Shown: positions 18,111 to 27,380, counted from the stretch's first letter. The stretch is 64,000 nt of DNA from Dyella mobilis (GCF_016904945.1 NZ_JADIKF010000039.1:310001-374000); one strand, 5' to 3'. Translations and numbers: made by a program. Notes: generated by a model from the sequence alone, not told the origin.

Positions 18111-19199
18111 ATGACCTTCTCCGCCCTCGACACTGCGCACGTGGCGCATGCCCTGCGCCTGGCCGAACGTGGCCTCTACACGACGCAGCCGAATCCCCGC
18201 GTCGGTTGCGTCATCGCCCATGGTGAACAGGTGGTGGGGCAGGGGTGGCACGAGCGTGCCGGACAGCCGCATGCCGAAGTGTTTGCCTTGCGCGACGCCG
18301 GCGAGCGGGCGCGTGGTGCGACTGCCTATGTCACGCTGGAACCTTGCGCGCATTACGGCCGCACGCCACCGTGTGCCGATGCGCTGATTGCTGCAGGCGT
18401 GGCGCGGGTGGTGATTGCTGCCGAGGATCCCTTTCCGAAAGTAGCCGGGCGTGGCATTGAAAAGCTGCGCGCGGCAGGTATCGATGTGGAATCCGGGCTG
18501 CTGCGCGATGCTGCCCGCGAGATCAATATCGGTTTTTTCAGCCGCATCGAACGCGGTCGTCCATGGGTGCGGGTGAAACTGGCGATGAGCTTGGATGGCC
18601 GCACCGCGCTGGCCAACGGCGAATCAAAATGGATTACCGGCGAGGCGGCGCGTGCCGATGTGCAGCGCTGGCGTGCGCGCAGCTCGGCCATCCTTACCGG
18701 CAGTGGCACGGTGCTGGCCGACAATCCGCGTCTTACCGTGCGGCTGGAAGACCAGTCATTCACGCCGCCGTTGCGGGTGGTGCTGGATCGCCAGTTGCGC
18801 ACGCCTGCTGGGAGCCACGTGCTCGACGGTCAGACGCCGACCTTGCTGTTGCATGCCGCCGACGCAAAACCTGTCGACCAGCGCTTCGATAATGTCGAAC
18901 GGATGTCCGTGGCAGAACAGGACGGCGCGCTTGATCTGCGCGCCGTCCTTGCTTTGCTGGCCGAACGTGGTTGCAGCGAGCTGCATGTCGAAGCGGGACC
19001 TACGCTATGTGGCGCTCTGTTTGCCGCCGGCCTGGCCGACGAACTGCTGTTGTATGTCGCGCCACTGTTGCTCGGCGACGCCGCACGTCCGCTGCTGCAT
19101 TTGCCTGCCCTGACCGATATGGCCGACCGGTGGTCGCTGCGTTGCATCGATCAGCGGCAGCTTGGCCCGGACTGGCGCCTGCAACTGCGTGCGTCATAG
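18111..19199 (+). CDS. ribD: Bifunctional riboflavin biosynthesis deaminase/reductase RibD
   Basis: A 362-residue cytosolic enzyme carrying out the second and third steps of riboflavin synthesis. The N-terminal CMP/dCMP-deaminase-type domain has zinc ligands His54 (HAEVFAL, with catalytic Glu56), Cys79 and Cys88 (EPCAHYGRTPPC). The C-terminal reductase domain begins near WVRVKLAMSLDGRTAL and ends with ELHVEAGPTLCGALFAAGL. The start MTFSALD at 18111 is preferred; upstream in-frame codons add residues not expected in the family. It is not directly adjacent to ribE: a dehydrogenase/LysR pair intervenes. Its end overlaps the convergent dehydrogenase gene by 6 bp. Confidence 0.95.
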   Translation: MTFSALDTAHVAHALRLAERGLYTTQPNPRVGCVIAHGEQVVGQGWHERAGQPHAEVFALRDAGERARGATAYVTLEPCAHYGRTPPCADALIAAGVARVVIAAEDPFPKVAGRGIEKLRAAGIDVESGLLRDAAREINIGFFSRIERGRPWVRVKLAMSLDGRTALANGESKWITGEAARADVQRWRARSSAILTGSGTVLADNPRLTVRLEDQSFTPPLRVVLDRQLRTPAGSHVLDGQTPTLLLHAADAKPVDQRFDNVERMSVAEQDGALDLRAVLALLAERGCSELHVEAGPTLCGALFAAGLADELLLYVAPLLLGDAARPLLHLPALTDMADRWSLRCIDQRQLGPDWRLQLRAS

Positions 19200-20204
19200 C
19201 GCGAAGTCGATCCCGATCTTGCCGAAGTGCCGGCCGGCCTGCACGTGCTCAAACGCCGCGGGCAACTGTTCGAAGCCGAATACCTGATCCAGCACCGGCT
19301 CCAGGCGTGCGGTTTCGATCGCGTCGAGCATGCGTTCGTGCTGTTCCAGCGAGGCGACGGAAATGCCTTGCACGCGTAGCCGCTTGAGCACCACCGGGGC
19401 CAACTGCAACTGCGTATCGAAGCCGCCCAGGAAACCCACCACACCGACAAATCCATGCATGCGCACTGCTTCTATCGATTGCGCGAAACTCGAGCCGCCG
19501 ACGGTTTCGATCACCGCATCGACGCCGATGTTGCGAGTGGCTTCGCGCACTGCCGCGCCCCATTGCGGGGTTTTGGTGTAGTTGATGCCGAGGTCGGCGC
19601 CGAGCGCCTTGCCGCGCGCGAGTTTTTCATCGCTGGAAGAAAGCAGGATCACTTTCGCGCCACGCAGCTTGGCGAACTGCAGGGCGAAGATGGATACACC
19701 GCCGGTGCCCAACAGCAGGACGGTTTGCCCGTTGGTGATGCGCGCCTGCTCCAGCGCCTGCCAGGCAGTCAGCGCCGCAATCGGCAAAGTGGCGGCCTGC
19801 AGGCTGTTCAGATGCGATGGCGCGCGAACCAGCGAGTAGGCGTCAAAGGCGCCGAATTCGCGCATCACGCCATCCAGCGGACCGCCAAATTCGGCGCCCT
19901 CCCATTCCGGCCGCATGCTGCCGGCCAGCCAGCGAGATTTGAACAGCGTGGTTACCCGGTCGCCCGGTTTGAAGCGGGTCACGGCCTTGCCCACCTCCTG
20001 CACGATGCCGGCGCCATCGGCGACCGGCACCAGCGGCATAGGTATCTCGCGATAAAACGGGCCATTGACCAGCATCACGTCGCGGTAGTTGAGCGAGGCG
20101 GCTTCAAGGCGCACCAGCACTTCATGCGGACCCGGCTGCGGCACCGGTTGCTGGGTGAGCTTGAGCTGGTCGAGGCCGTGGCCGTGGAGTTGAAAGCTGC
20201 GCAT
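19194..20204 (-). CDS. Zinc-free medium-chain dehydrogenase/reductase
   Basis: A 336-residue MDR-family NAD(P)-dependent oxidoreductase. The N-terminal GroES-like domain carries EVLVRLEAASLNYRDVML and PLVPVADGAGIVQEVG. The Rossmann motif is LLLGTGGVSIFALQFAKL. Structural zinc cysteines are absent. Similar proteins are annotated as alcohol dehydrogenases or quinone oxidoreductases; the substrate is unknown. The start MRSFQLHG at 20204 has GGAG upstream. It is divergent from the LysR gene at 20294, its probable regulator. Confidence 0.85.
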   Translation of the reverse strand: MRSFQLHGHGLDQLKLTQQPVPQPGPHEVLVRLEAASLNYRDVMLVNGPFYREIPMPLVPVADGAGIVQEVGKAVTRFKPGDRVTTLFKSRWLAGSMRPEWEGAEFGGPLDGVMREFGAFDAYSLVRAPSHLNSLQAATLPIAALTAWQALEQARITNGQTVLLLGTGGVSIFALQFAKLRGAKVILLSSSDEKLARGKALGADLGINYTKTPQWGAAVREATRNIGVDAVIETVGGSSFAQSIEAVRMHGFVGVVGFLGGFDTQLQLAPVVLKRLRVQGISVASLEQHERMLDAIETARLEPVLDQVFGFEQLPAAFEHVQAGRHFGKIGIDFAL

Positions 20205-20283
20205 GGTGGAGCTCCGTGGTTGGGATGGGCGCATCCTCCGCGCTTTCACCTGGAGTGATAATCTGCTGCCTATGCATATCTTT

Positions 20284-20300
20284 TATTCACAGTATGAATA
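20284..20300. promoter_or_regulatory. Dyad TATTC-N7-GAATA over the lysR start codon
   Basis: A perfect 5-bp inverted repeat with a 7-bp centre (17 bp overall, with the T-N11-A core expected of LysR boxes) that covers the ATG at 20294. It lies in the 89-bp region between the divergent dehydrogenase and LysR genes. Binding by the LysR protein is inferred, not shown. Confidence 0.4.
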
Positions 20301-21205
20301 AATCGTTTGAGCTCACTCCGGGCCGGCTGCGCGAGCTGCGCGGGTTTGCTGCTGCCGCGCGCCTGCTCAACTTTTCCCAGGCCGCGCGGCAGGCTGGTTG
20401 CACGCCCTCGGTGCTGAGCCGCCGTATCGCGGCGCTGGAACAGGCGGTCGGCAGCGCCTTGTTCCTGCGCACGACACGTCGCATGTCGCTGACTGCGCGC
20501 GGCGAGCAACTGCTTTCCTATTGCGAGCGCCTGGAAACGGTAATAGCCGAGCTCGCGGCCGATCTGCGCCCGCGCGGCGGCGAACTTTCTGGGCGGCTAT
20601 GCGTGCAGGCGCCGGCGTCCTATGGGCGAACCTGCATCGCGCCGCTGATGGCCGAATTCATGCGCCGCCATCCGCAGGTGCGGATTGAGGCGAGTTACGA
20701 CGATACCTATGTCGATCTGGTCGACGCCAAAGTCGATCTAGCCGTACGCGTCGGCAAGCTGGCCGATGCGCGCTGTGTCGTGCGCAAGGTGAACAGCATG
20801 CGCAGGTTCCTGTGCGCGTCGCCGGCTTACCTTGCCTCGGCGCCGCCGCTCAACGATCCGGCGGAGCTGAAGATGCATCGCTGCATCGCTTTCACCGGTT
20901 TGCGCACCGGCAATCTGTGGCAGTTCACACGCCAGCGTCAGCGGCGTTCGGTGCGGATCGATCCGGTGCTGACCTGCAACGATTCGCAGGCGGTGCGCGA
21001 CGCGATCCTCGCCGGGGTGGGGCTCGGCATCCAGGGCGATTACATGTCGGAGGTACTGGTCGCAGAGGGCAGGCTGATTGAAGTGCTGACCGATTGGCCG
21101 ATCAGCACTTTGCCGATCCAGTTGCTTTGGTTGCCCGGCGCCGACCGGGCTCCGGCGGTGCGCAGCCTGATCGATTTCCTTGCTGCGTCGCTTGCCCCGG
21201 GCTAA
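20294..21205 (+). CDS. LysR family transcriptional regulator
   Basis: A 303-residue LysR-type regulator. The helix-turn-helix lies at about residues 10-67 (LRGFAAAARLLNFSQAARQA, LSRRIAALEQAVGSALFLRT). The effector domain has VDLAVRVGKLADARCVVRKV and DAILAGVGLGIQGDYM. The start MNKSFELTPG is chosen because the longer frame crosses the divergent promoter region. Divergent orientation points to control of the adjacent medium-chain dehydrogenase. It sits directly before the FMN riboswitch of ribE. Confidence 0.9.
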   Translation: MNKSFELTPGRLRELRGFAAAARLLNFSQAARQAGCTPSVLSRRIAALEQAVGSALFLRTTRRMSLTARGEQLLSYCERLETVIAELAADLRPRGGELSGRLCVQAPASYGRTCIAPLMAEFMRRHPQVRIEASYDDTYVDLVDAKVDLAVRVGKLADARCVVRKVNSMRRFLCASPAYLASAPPLNDPAELKMHRCIAFTGLRTGNLWQFTRQRQRRSVRIDPVLTCNDSQAVRDAILAGVGLGIQGDYMSEVLVAEGRLIEVLTDWPISTLPIQLLWLPGADRAPAVRSLIDFLAASLAPG

Positions 21206-21270
21206 GCCGCCGGGCTCCCCTGGCGATCAGTGCTAAACTTCGCCGGCCGGCTGGTCCGGCTTACAACCAA

Positions 21271-21484
21271 CGTCTTCAGGGCGGGGTGGAATTCCCCACC
21301 GGCGGTAGGGACCTCAAGGTCCGAGCCCGCGAGCGCTTCGGTCGTATTTCGCAAGAGCCCGCGCCTCCGTGTACGGACTTTTCAATACGGCAGAGGGTCC
21401 AGCAGATCCGGTCGAATGCCGGGGCCGACGGTTTACGCCACAGCAGTTCGTCGCTGTAGCGCACAGTCCGGATGAAAGAAGACG
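21271..21484 (+). promoter_or_regulatory. FMN riboswitch (RFN element)
   Basis: The conserved RFN core is complete. Stem P1 pairs CGTCTTC (21271-21277) with GAAGACG (21478-21484). Between them lie GGCGGGGTGGAATTCCCC and ACCGGCGGTA, AGCCCGCGAGCG, GGTCCAGCAGATCCGGTC, GCCGGGGCCGACGGT and AGTCCGGATGAAAGA, in the right order. FMN binding to such elements lowers expression of riboflavin genes. It precedes ribE (start 21629), so it should control ribE and possibly ribB. The insertion of about 60 bases after AGCCCGCGAGCG is a variable arm in this class. Confidence 0.96.
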
Positions 21485-21488
21485 GCGG

Positions 21489-21512
21489 CACGCATCGCGC
21501 AAGCGGTGCGTG
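21489..21512 (+). promoter_or_regulatory. Stem-loop directly after the RFN element
   Basis: CACGCATCG, loop CGCAAG, CGGTGCGTG: a 9-bp stem with one G-U pair, starting 5 bases after P1. No T-run follows, so it is unlikely to be an intrinsic terminator. It could be part of the switching platform. Confidence 0.5.
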
Positions 21513-21604
21513 TGCCTCATGCCTTGGGGCGTTCCCACTGACTCTGTGTGGAGAACGTTCATGCTTATTCATTTCTGCAAGCTGATTCATTACCAAGTGC
21601 CACC

Positions 21605-21623
21605 CACCTTCCTTGCGGAGGTG
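21605..21623 (+). promoter_or_regulatory. Hairpin sequestering the ribE Shine-Dalgarno
   Basis: CACCTTC, loop CTTGC, GGAGGTG: a 7-bp stem with one G-U pair. Its 3' arm is the ribE ribosome binding site, 5 bases before the ATG at 21629. This is the expected output of a translation-controlling FMN riboswitch. Which upstream segment would act as anti-sequestor was not computed. Confidence 0.7.
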
Positions 21624-21628
21624 CGCTG

Positions 21629-22270
21629 ATGTTTACCGGCATTGTTCAAAGCGTGGGCCGCATTGCGCGGCTGGAATCACGCGGCGGTGACGTGCGCCTG
21701 CATGTCGATACCGCCGGCCTCGATCTTTCCGATGTGCAGCTCGGCGACAGCATTGCCGTCTCCGGCGTATGCCTCACCGCGGTGACGCTGGAGGCGCGTG
21801 GTTTTGCGGCGGACGTTTCCAATGAAACGCTGTCGCTGACCACCCTGGGCAAGCACAAGGCGGGCGACCCGGTGAACCTGGAAAAAGCCCTGCGCCTGGC
21901 GGACCGGCTTGGCGGGCATCTGGTGTCAGGTCACGTCGATGGCGTCGGCAAGGTGGTGTCCATCACCCCGGATGGCCGCTCGCAACGCTGGACCTTCGAG
22001 GTGCCGCCGCAGCTTGCCCGCTACATCGCCTCAAAGGGCTCCATCTGTATCGACGGCACCAGCCTTACCGTCAACGAAGCCAGTGGCAACCGCTTCGGCG
22101 TCAATCTCATTCCCCACACGGTGGAACACACGGCGTTCCACGCGCGCCGCGCCGGCGACCCGGTGAATATCGAAGTCGACGTGGTGGCGCGTTACATCGA
22201 ACGCCTGATGGGAAGTGGCGAATCGCCGCGGATCGACGAGGCTTTCCTCAAACAGCACGGCTTTGCCTGA
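21629..22270 (+). CDS. ribE: Riboflavin synthase alpha subunit
   Basis: A 213-residue enzyme that dismutates two 6,7-dimethyl-8-ribityllumazine molecules into riboflavin. Two lumazine-binding repeats are visible: MFTGIVQSVGRI with DSIAVSGVCLTAVTL in the first, and GHLVSGHVDGVGKV with KGSICIDGTSLTVNEA in the second. The MFTGIV start and GGAGGTG site fix the start at 21629. It is preceded by the FMN riboswitch and followed 110 bp later by ribB. In E. coli nomenclature this is ribC/ribE. Confidence 0.96.
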   Translation: MFTGIVQSVGRIARLESRGGDVRLHVDTAGLDLSDVQLGDSIAVSGVCLTAVTLEARGFAADVSNETLSLTTLGKHKAGDPVNLEKALRLADRLGGHLVSGHVDGVGKVVSITPDGRSQRWTFEVPPQLARYIASKGSICIDGTSLTVNEASGNRFGVNLIPHTVEHTAFHARRAGDPVNIEVDVVARYIERLMGSGESPRIDEAFLKQHGFA

Positions 22271-22380
22271 CTTCGCATTGCCCAGCCAGCTCACCGGTCC
22301 CCACCGCCATCCCCGCGAAAGCAGTTGTCGCGGTCGAGATAAATCGGCAGGCGGACCGAGCACAATCCAAGGAACAAGAC

Positions 22381-23475
22381 ATGGCATTCAATACCATTCC
22401 CGAAATCCTCGAAGACATCCGCGCCGGTCGCATGGTGGTGATCCTCGACGATGAAGATCGCGAAAACGAAGGCGATCTGATCATGGCTGCGCAGATGGTG
22501 CGGCCGGAAGACATCAACTTCATGGTGCGCGAAGCGCGCGGCCTGGTGTGCCTGACGCTTACCGAACAGCGCACGCGTCAGTTGGGCCTGCGTCCGATGG
22601 TGAGCGACAACACCTCGCCGTATCACACCAACTTCACCGTTTCGATCGAAGCGGCCGAAGGCGTCACCACCGGTATTTCCGCACACGATCGTGCCCGCAC
22701 CATCCAGGTGGCGGTGAAGGCCGATGCCAAGCCGCAGGATCTCGCCCAACCCGGGCACATCTTTCCGCTGACTGCGCAACCCGGCGGCGTGCTCACGCGG
22801 GCGGGTCACACCGAAGCGGGTTGCGATCTTGCCGCGCTGGCGGGCCTGGAGCCTTCGGCGGTGTTGATCGAAGTGCTGCACGAAGACGGCTCCATGGCGC
22901 GTCGCCCGGAACTGGAAGTGTTTGCCAAAAAGCACGGGCTTAAAATCGGCTCGATCGCCGATCTGATCCGCTATCGCCTGGAGACCGAAAAGACCGTCCA
23001 GCGCGTATACGAAGAGCAGGTGCAAACCGAATTCGGCCCGTTTCGCCTGGTGGCGTATCGCGATGCCATCCGTCATGGCCTGCATTTCGCACTGGTGCGC
23101 GGACAGGTGGACGATGGCCAGCCGGTGCTTTCGCGCGTGCACGTGCGCAACACCTTGTCCGACGTGCTGCATTTGCAACGCGATGATCTTGGCCTGACGG
23201 TGACGGCCGCGCTTCGCCGCATCGCCGACGAAGGGCGCGGCGTGCTGCTGGTGCTGTCCGGCGAAGATACGCCCGATGCGCTGCTGCGGCGGCTCAATCG
23301 GCAGCCCGCACCGCAGGCTCCGGAAGAGGTGCAGCAGCAGGAATGGCGCCAGCATGGCCTGGGTGCGCAGATCCTTACCGACCTGGGCGTGCACCGCCTG
23401 CGCGTGCTGGGCACGCCGCGCAAGCTGGTGGGGCTGGCGGGATTCGGACTGGAGGTTGTCGAGCACGCGGAATAA
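22381..23475 (+). CDS. ribB: 3,4-dihydroxy-2-butanone 4-phosphate synthase with degenerate GTP cyclohydrolase II domain
   Basis: A 364-residue fusion. Residues 1 to about 200 form a RibB domain with the acidic metal loop [16 protein letters not shown] and [15 protein letters not shown]; it makes the four-carbon precursor of riboflavin from ribulose 5-phosphate. Residues about 207-364 align with GTP cyclohydrolase II, ending [18 protein letters not shown]. In active RibA three cysteines bind zinc (the RVHSEC and RCDC regions). Here the matching segments read RVHVRN and LHLQRDD, without a cysteine. The second domain should thus be inactive, as in described RibBX-type proteins. A separate ribA must exist elsewhere. 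AAGGA precedes the ATG. Confidence 0.92.
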   Translation: MAFNTIPEILEDIRAGRMVVILDDEDRENEGDLIMAAQMVRPEDINFMVREARGLVCLTLTEQRTRQLGLRPMVSDNTSPYHTNFTVSIEAAEGVTTGISAHDRARTIQVAVKADAKPQDLAQPGHIFPLTAQPGGVLTRAGHTEAGCDLAALAGLEPSAVLIEVLHEDGSMARRPELEVFAKKHGLKIGSIADLIRYRLETEKTVQRVYEEQVQTEFGPFRLVAYRDAIRHGLHFALVRGQVDDGQPVLSRVHVRNTLSDVLHLQRDDLGLTVTAALRRIADEGRGVLLVLSGEDTPDALLRRLNRQPAPQAPEEVQQQEWRQHGLGAQILTDLGVHRLRVLGTPRKLVGLAGFGLEVVEHAE

Positions 23476-23483
23476 GGCGTTCG

Positions 23484-23517
23484 CCCTGCCGTCCTGGCAC
23501 GTGCCGGGACGGCAGGG
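23484..23517. terminator. 34-bp near-perfect palindrome after ribB
   Basis: CCCTGCCGTCC pairs with GGACGGCAGGG (11 bp). The centre TGGCACGTGCCG continues the symmetry apart from one T-G position. It starts 9 bp past the ribB stop codon. No T-run follows, so it may be a Rho-independent-like stop of low strength or a messenger-stabilising hairpin that separates ribB from the GH3 gene. Confidence 0.55.
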
Positions 23518-23609
23518 TGGAATATCCTCCTGGGCAGTCGGCATTCCCTATGCCATGGCGGCAATTCCCGTTACCCTGCGGCAGATGGTTCCGCTGCTAT
23601 GAGGCCGAG

Positions 23610-25841
23610 ATGAGCATCAAGGATCTGCCGTTCAGGGGCGCGCCGGTACGCGCGATGGGTTTGACCATGCTGGCGCTGGCCTGTTCTGCCAGCGCGTTTG
23701 CACAGCAGTCGGCAACGTCGACGAGCACTGCGGACAAACGTGCAGACCAGCTTCTCAAGCGCATGTCGCTGGACGACATGCATCGTCTGGTGCAGACCTA
23801 CAACACCATGGTTCCGCAGCAACCGCCGGGCGGCATCGGAACCGCCGGCTACGTGCCTGCGATGCCCAAGCTGGGTATTCCGGCACTGCAGGAAAACGAC
23901 GCCAGCATCGGCGTGCACAACTATCCCACCGATGTTCGCAAGGACGGCCAGCCGAACCACGTGCGCGGCGAGCAGGGCAACGCCACGCCGCTGCCGTCCA
24001 CCCTGGGCATCGCGGCAACCTGGAATCCGCAACTTGCGTACGACGGCGGTCGCATGATCGGCGGCGAAGCGCATGCGCAAGGCATCAACATGCTGCTGGC
24101 CGGTGGCATCAACCTCACGCGCGAACCGCGCGACGGGCGCACGTTCGAATATCTCGGCGAAGATCCGCTGCTAGCCGCGCGCATGGATAGCGCAGAGATT
24201 CGCGGCATCCAGTCGCAGCACGTGATGTCGACGATCAAGCATTACGCCGTGAACGACCAGGAAACCAATCGCCTCACCGTCAGTTCCAAGATCGGCGAGC
24301 GCGCCATGCGCGAATCGGATCTGCTGGCCTTCGAGCTGGCGATCGAGGAAGGCCATCCCGCGTCGGTGATGTGCGGCTACAACAAGGTCAATGGCGTTTG
24401 GGATTGTTCCAACAAGCACTTGCTGGACGACATCCTCAAGGGCGATTGGAAATTCCCCGGCTGGGTGATGACCGACTGGGGCGCCGACCACGGCGTGATG
24501 GACGCGATGGCCGGCACCGACCAGGTATCGGGCATCGACCTGGGCACCGGCTTCAGCCTGGGCATGACCAGCAGCAGCTTCGGTCAGCCGCTGCTGCAGG
24601 CGCTCAAGGACGGCAGCATTCCGCGCAGCCGCCTGGATGACATGGTGCATCGCATTTTGCGCTCCATGTACGCGGTGGGCGTGTTCGAGCACCCGCCGGT
24701 GATCAAGCCGCTGGACGCTCAAGCCGATGCGCTCGTATCGCAGCACGCCGCCGAACAGGGCATCGTATTGCTGAAGAACGAACAGGCGCAGTTGCCCTTG
24801 CAGGCAGGCATCAAGTCCGTGGCGATCATCGGCGGCCATGCCGACGCCGGCGTCTTGTCCGGCGGCGGTTCCGCGGAAGTGTGGCCGATCGGCGGCCCGG
24901 CGATTCCGGCGGTGAAAGGGCCCGATTGGCAGTGGAAGGTCTATGATCCTTCGTCGCCGATGAAAGCGCTGCAGAAATTGCTGCCGAACGCAAAGATCGT
25001 TTATGACGACGGCACCGATCCGTCGCGCGCCGCGGCATTGGCCAAGTCCTCCGACGTCGCCATCGTGTTCGCCACGCAGTGGACGTGCGAGGGCGTCGAC
25101 CAACCCAACCTTGCTTTGCCCGACAAGCAGGACGCATTGATCGATACTGTCGCCGCGGCCAATCCCCATAGCGTGGTCGTGCTGGAAAACGGCGGCCCGG
25201 TGACGATGCCGTGGCTCTCCAGAGTGAGTGCCGTGGTGGAATCCTGGTATCCCGGCGCGCGCGGCGGCGAGGCGATCGCCAATGTGCTGACCGGCAAGAT
25301 CGATCCTTCCGGTCGCCTGCCGGTCACGTTCCCCAAAGACGAACAGCAACTGCCGCGCCCCACCATCACCCAGGCGCAGGAAGTCGACTACGACATCGAA
25401 GGCGCCGCCGTCGGCTACAAGTGGTTCGACGAGAAGAAACTGGAGCCCTTGTTCCCGTTCGGCTTCGGTCTCTCGTATAGCAAGTTCGGCTACAGCGACC
25501 TGCACGTCAGCAGCGAGGGCGACCAGGTTACGGTGAGTTTCAAGGTGACCAACCTTGGTAAACGCGCCGGCATGGATACGCCGCAGGTCTATGTGGGCAT
25601 GCCGGCCGACAGCGGAGAAGCGCCGCATCGCCTGGCCGGTTTCGACAAGGTGTCGCTGCAACCGGGGCAGAGCCAGACGGTGACGCTGAAGGTGGATCCG
25701 CGCTTGCTGGCGATCTTCGACGTGCAGGGGCATCAATGGCAGGTTGCAGCCGGCAGCTACCCGATCCAGGTGGGCCATTCGTCGCGCGATTTCGAATTGA
25801 ATGGCGAGGCCAAGGTGGCAGCTGCGCACATTGCGCCTTGA
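23610..25841 (+). CDS. Exported glycoside hydrolase family 3 beta-glucosidase
   Basis: A 743-residue GH3 enzyme with a signal peptide (residues 1 to about 31, ending CSASAFA before QQSA). The N-terminal barrel has LLAGGINLTREPRDGRTFEYL and HVMSTIKHYAVNDQETNR. The nucleophile is Asp289 in GWVMTDWGADHG. The alpha/beta sandwich follows (EQGIVLLKNEQAQLPL, then GARGGEAIANVLTGKIDPSG). The C-terminal fibronectin-III-like domain is from about 655 (VTVSFKVTNLGKRAGMDTPQ). It likely hydrolyses beta-linked gluco-oligosaccharides in the periplasm. It sits inside the riboflavin/nusB gene series with no functional link that I can see. Confidence 0.92.
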   Translation: MSIKDLPFRGAPVRAMGLTMLALACSASAFAQQSATSTSTADKRADQLLKRMSLDDMHRLVQTYNTMVPQQPPGGIGTAGYVPAMPKLGIPALQENDASIGVHNYPTDVRKDGQPNHVRGEQGNATPLPSTLGIAATWNPQLAYDGGRMIGGEAHAQGINMLLAGGINLTREPRDGRTFEYLGEDPLLAARMDSAEIRGIQSQHVMSTIKHYAVNDQETNRLTVSSKIGERAMRESDLLAFELAIEEGHPASVMCGYNKVNGVWDCSNKHLLDDILKGDWKFPGWVMTDWGADHGVMDAMAGTDQVSGIDLGTGFSLGMTSSSFGQPLLQALKDGSIPRSRLDDMVHRILRSMYAVGVFEHPPVIKPLDAQADALVSQHAAEQGIVLLKNEQAQLPLQAGIKSVAIIGGHADAGVLSGGGSAEVWPIGGPAIPAVKGPDWQWKVYDPSSPMKALQKLLPNAKIVYDDGTDPSRAAALAKSSDVAIVFATQWTCEGVDQPNLALPDKQDALIDTVAAANPHSVVVLENGGPVTMPWLSRVSAVVESWYPGARGGEAIANVLTGKIDPSGRLPVTFPKDEQQLPRPTITQAQEVDYDIEGAAVGYKWFDEKKLEPLFPFGFGLSYSKFGYSDLHVSSEGDQVTVSFKVTNLGKRAGMDTPQVYVGMPADSGEAPHRLAGFDKVSLQPGQSQTVTLKVDPRLLAIFDVQGHQWQVAAGSYPIQVGHSSRDFELNGEAKVAAAHIAP

Positions 25842-25887
25842 GCTAGGAGAGCTGGCTTGCCCGTTGTGAGGATGGAACGAGAAAATC

Positions 25888-26871
25888 ATGCAAGCCAGTT
25901 CTTTCTGTGATGTCCGGCTGATTGCCCCTTCCGGCTACCCGCACGACCGCGACGCCATGATGCGCGGCGTGGCACGCCTGCGTGCTGCGGGTTGCAGTGT
26001 GGATGGCGTGAACGTGCTGGAGCGTACCGAGCAGCGCTACGCCGGCAGCGATGCGCAGCGCGTGGCGGACATCAATGCGCTGGCTACGCTTGATGCGCTT
26101 CCGGATATCGCGCTGTCGATCCGCGGCGGCTACGGGGCCACGCGTCTGCTGGAGCATTTGCACTACGACGCCCTGCGCGAACGCCTGGCCGGGCAACCCA
26201 TGGTGCTGGTCGGGCACAGCGATTTCACCGCCTTGCAGATGGCGCTGTATGCGCGCAGCGGCCTGGTCAGTTTCGGCGGACCCATGCTGGGCCCGGATTT
26301 TGGTGCGAAGGAGTTGAGTCCGCTCACCTGGCGGCATTTCTGGCGCACCATCAGCGCACCGCAAGGCAACGCGAGTTGGGACTGTGGCGAGGCTGGCGAG
26401 CTGTCGGTGGAAGGGCCGCTGTGGGGCGGCAATCTGGCGATGCTGTGCAGTCTGCTGCAGACGCCGTATTTCCCGCGCATCGACGGCGGCATCCTGTTCG
26501 TGGAAGACGTCGGCGAACCGCCGTTCCGGATCGAGCGCCTGCTTTACCAACTGCACCTGTCCGGTGTGCTCGGGCGGCAGCGGGCCCTGATCCTGGCGGA
26601 TTTCACCCAGTGCCGGCCGGCTGCCTACGACAATGGCTACGACCTGGCCGACGGCTTCAGCCAGATCCGCCGGGTGGCCGGGATACCCGTGCTGTCCGGC
26701 ATGCCGTTCGGGCACGACCCGGACAAGTTCACCTTGCCCTTTGGCGTGCCTGCACGCTTGCGCGTGGTCGGACAGCGCGCAAGCCTGGATTTCCACGGCT
26801 ATCCGCATCTGCGGCACGCACACGAGCCCCCGATGGGGACGGCCCAAGCAGCTTCCGTCCCAAACCCGTAA
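25888..26871 (+). CDS. LD-carboxypeptidase (peptidase family S66)
   Basis: A 327-residue serine peptidase of the LdcA family, which removes the terminal D-Ala from L,D-linked murein tetrapeptides during peptidoglycan recycling. The Ser-Glu-His triad is visible: Ser111 in LVGHSDFTAL, Glu206 in LFVEDVGEPPFRIER and His276 in GMPFGHDPDK. The N-terminal LIAPSGYPHDRDA and SIRGGYGATRLL are standard for the family. No signal peptide, so cytosolic. It lies between the GH3 gene and ribH. Confidence 0.92.
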   Translation: MQASSFCDVRLIAPSGYPHDRDAMMRGVARLRAAGCSVDGVNVLERTEQRYAGSDAQRVADINALATLDALPDIALSIRGGYGATRLLEHLHYDALRERLAGQPMVLVGHSDFTALQMALYARSGLVSFGGPMLGPDFGAKELSPLTWRHFWRTISAPQGNASWDCGEAGELSVEGPLWGGNLAMLCSLLQTPYFPRIDGGILFVEDVGEPPFRIERLLYQLHLSGVLGRQRALILADFTQCRPAAYDNGYDLADGFSQIRRVAGIPVLSGMPFGHDPDKFTLPFGVPARLRVVGQRASLDFHGYPHLRHAHEPPMGTAQAASVPNP

Positions 26872-26919
26872 AATAACCGGCTAGCACGGGGCTGCCCCGT
26901 CCCCAAGGAATCACGCAAC

Positions 26920-27380
<461 letters not shown>

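Noticed and set aside
22381..23475. Annotation as a fully bifunctional RibBA
   Set aside because: The GTP cyclohydrolase II domain lacks all three zinc cysteines, so only the RibB activity is supported.
23494..23509. Possible second sigma-54 promoter (TGGCAC after ribB)
   Set aside because: The -12 element is missing: the sequence after TGGCAC-N5 is GGGA rather than TTGC, and the stretch is the centre of a palindrome.
24171..25889. 572-codon minus-strand frame opposite the GH3 gene
   Set aside because: Shadow of a gene with intact catalytic motifs; no ribosome site and no similarity.
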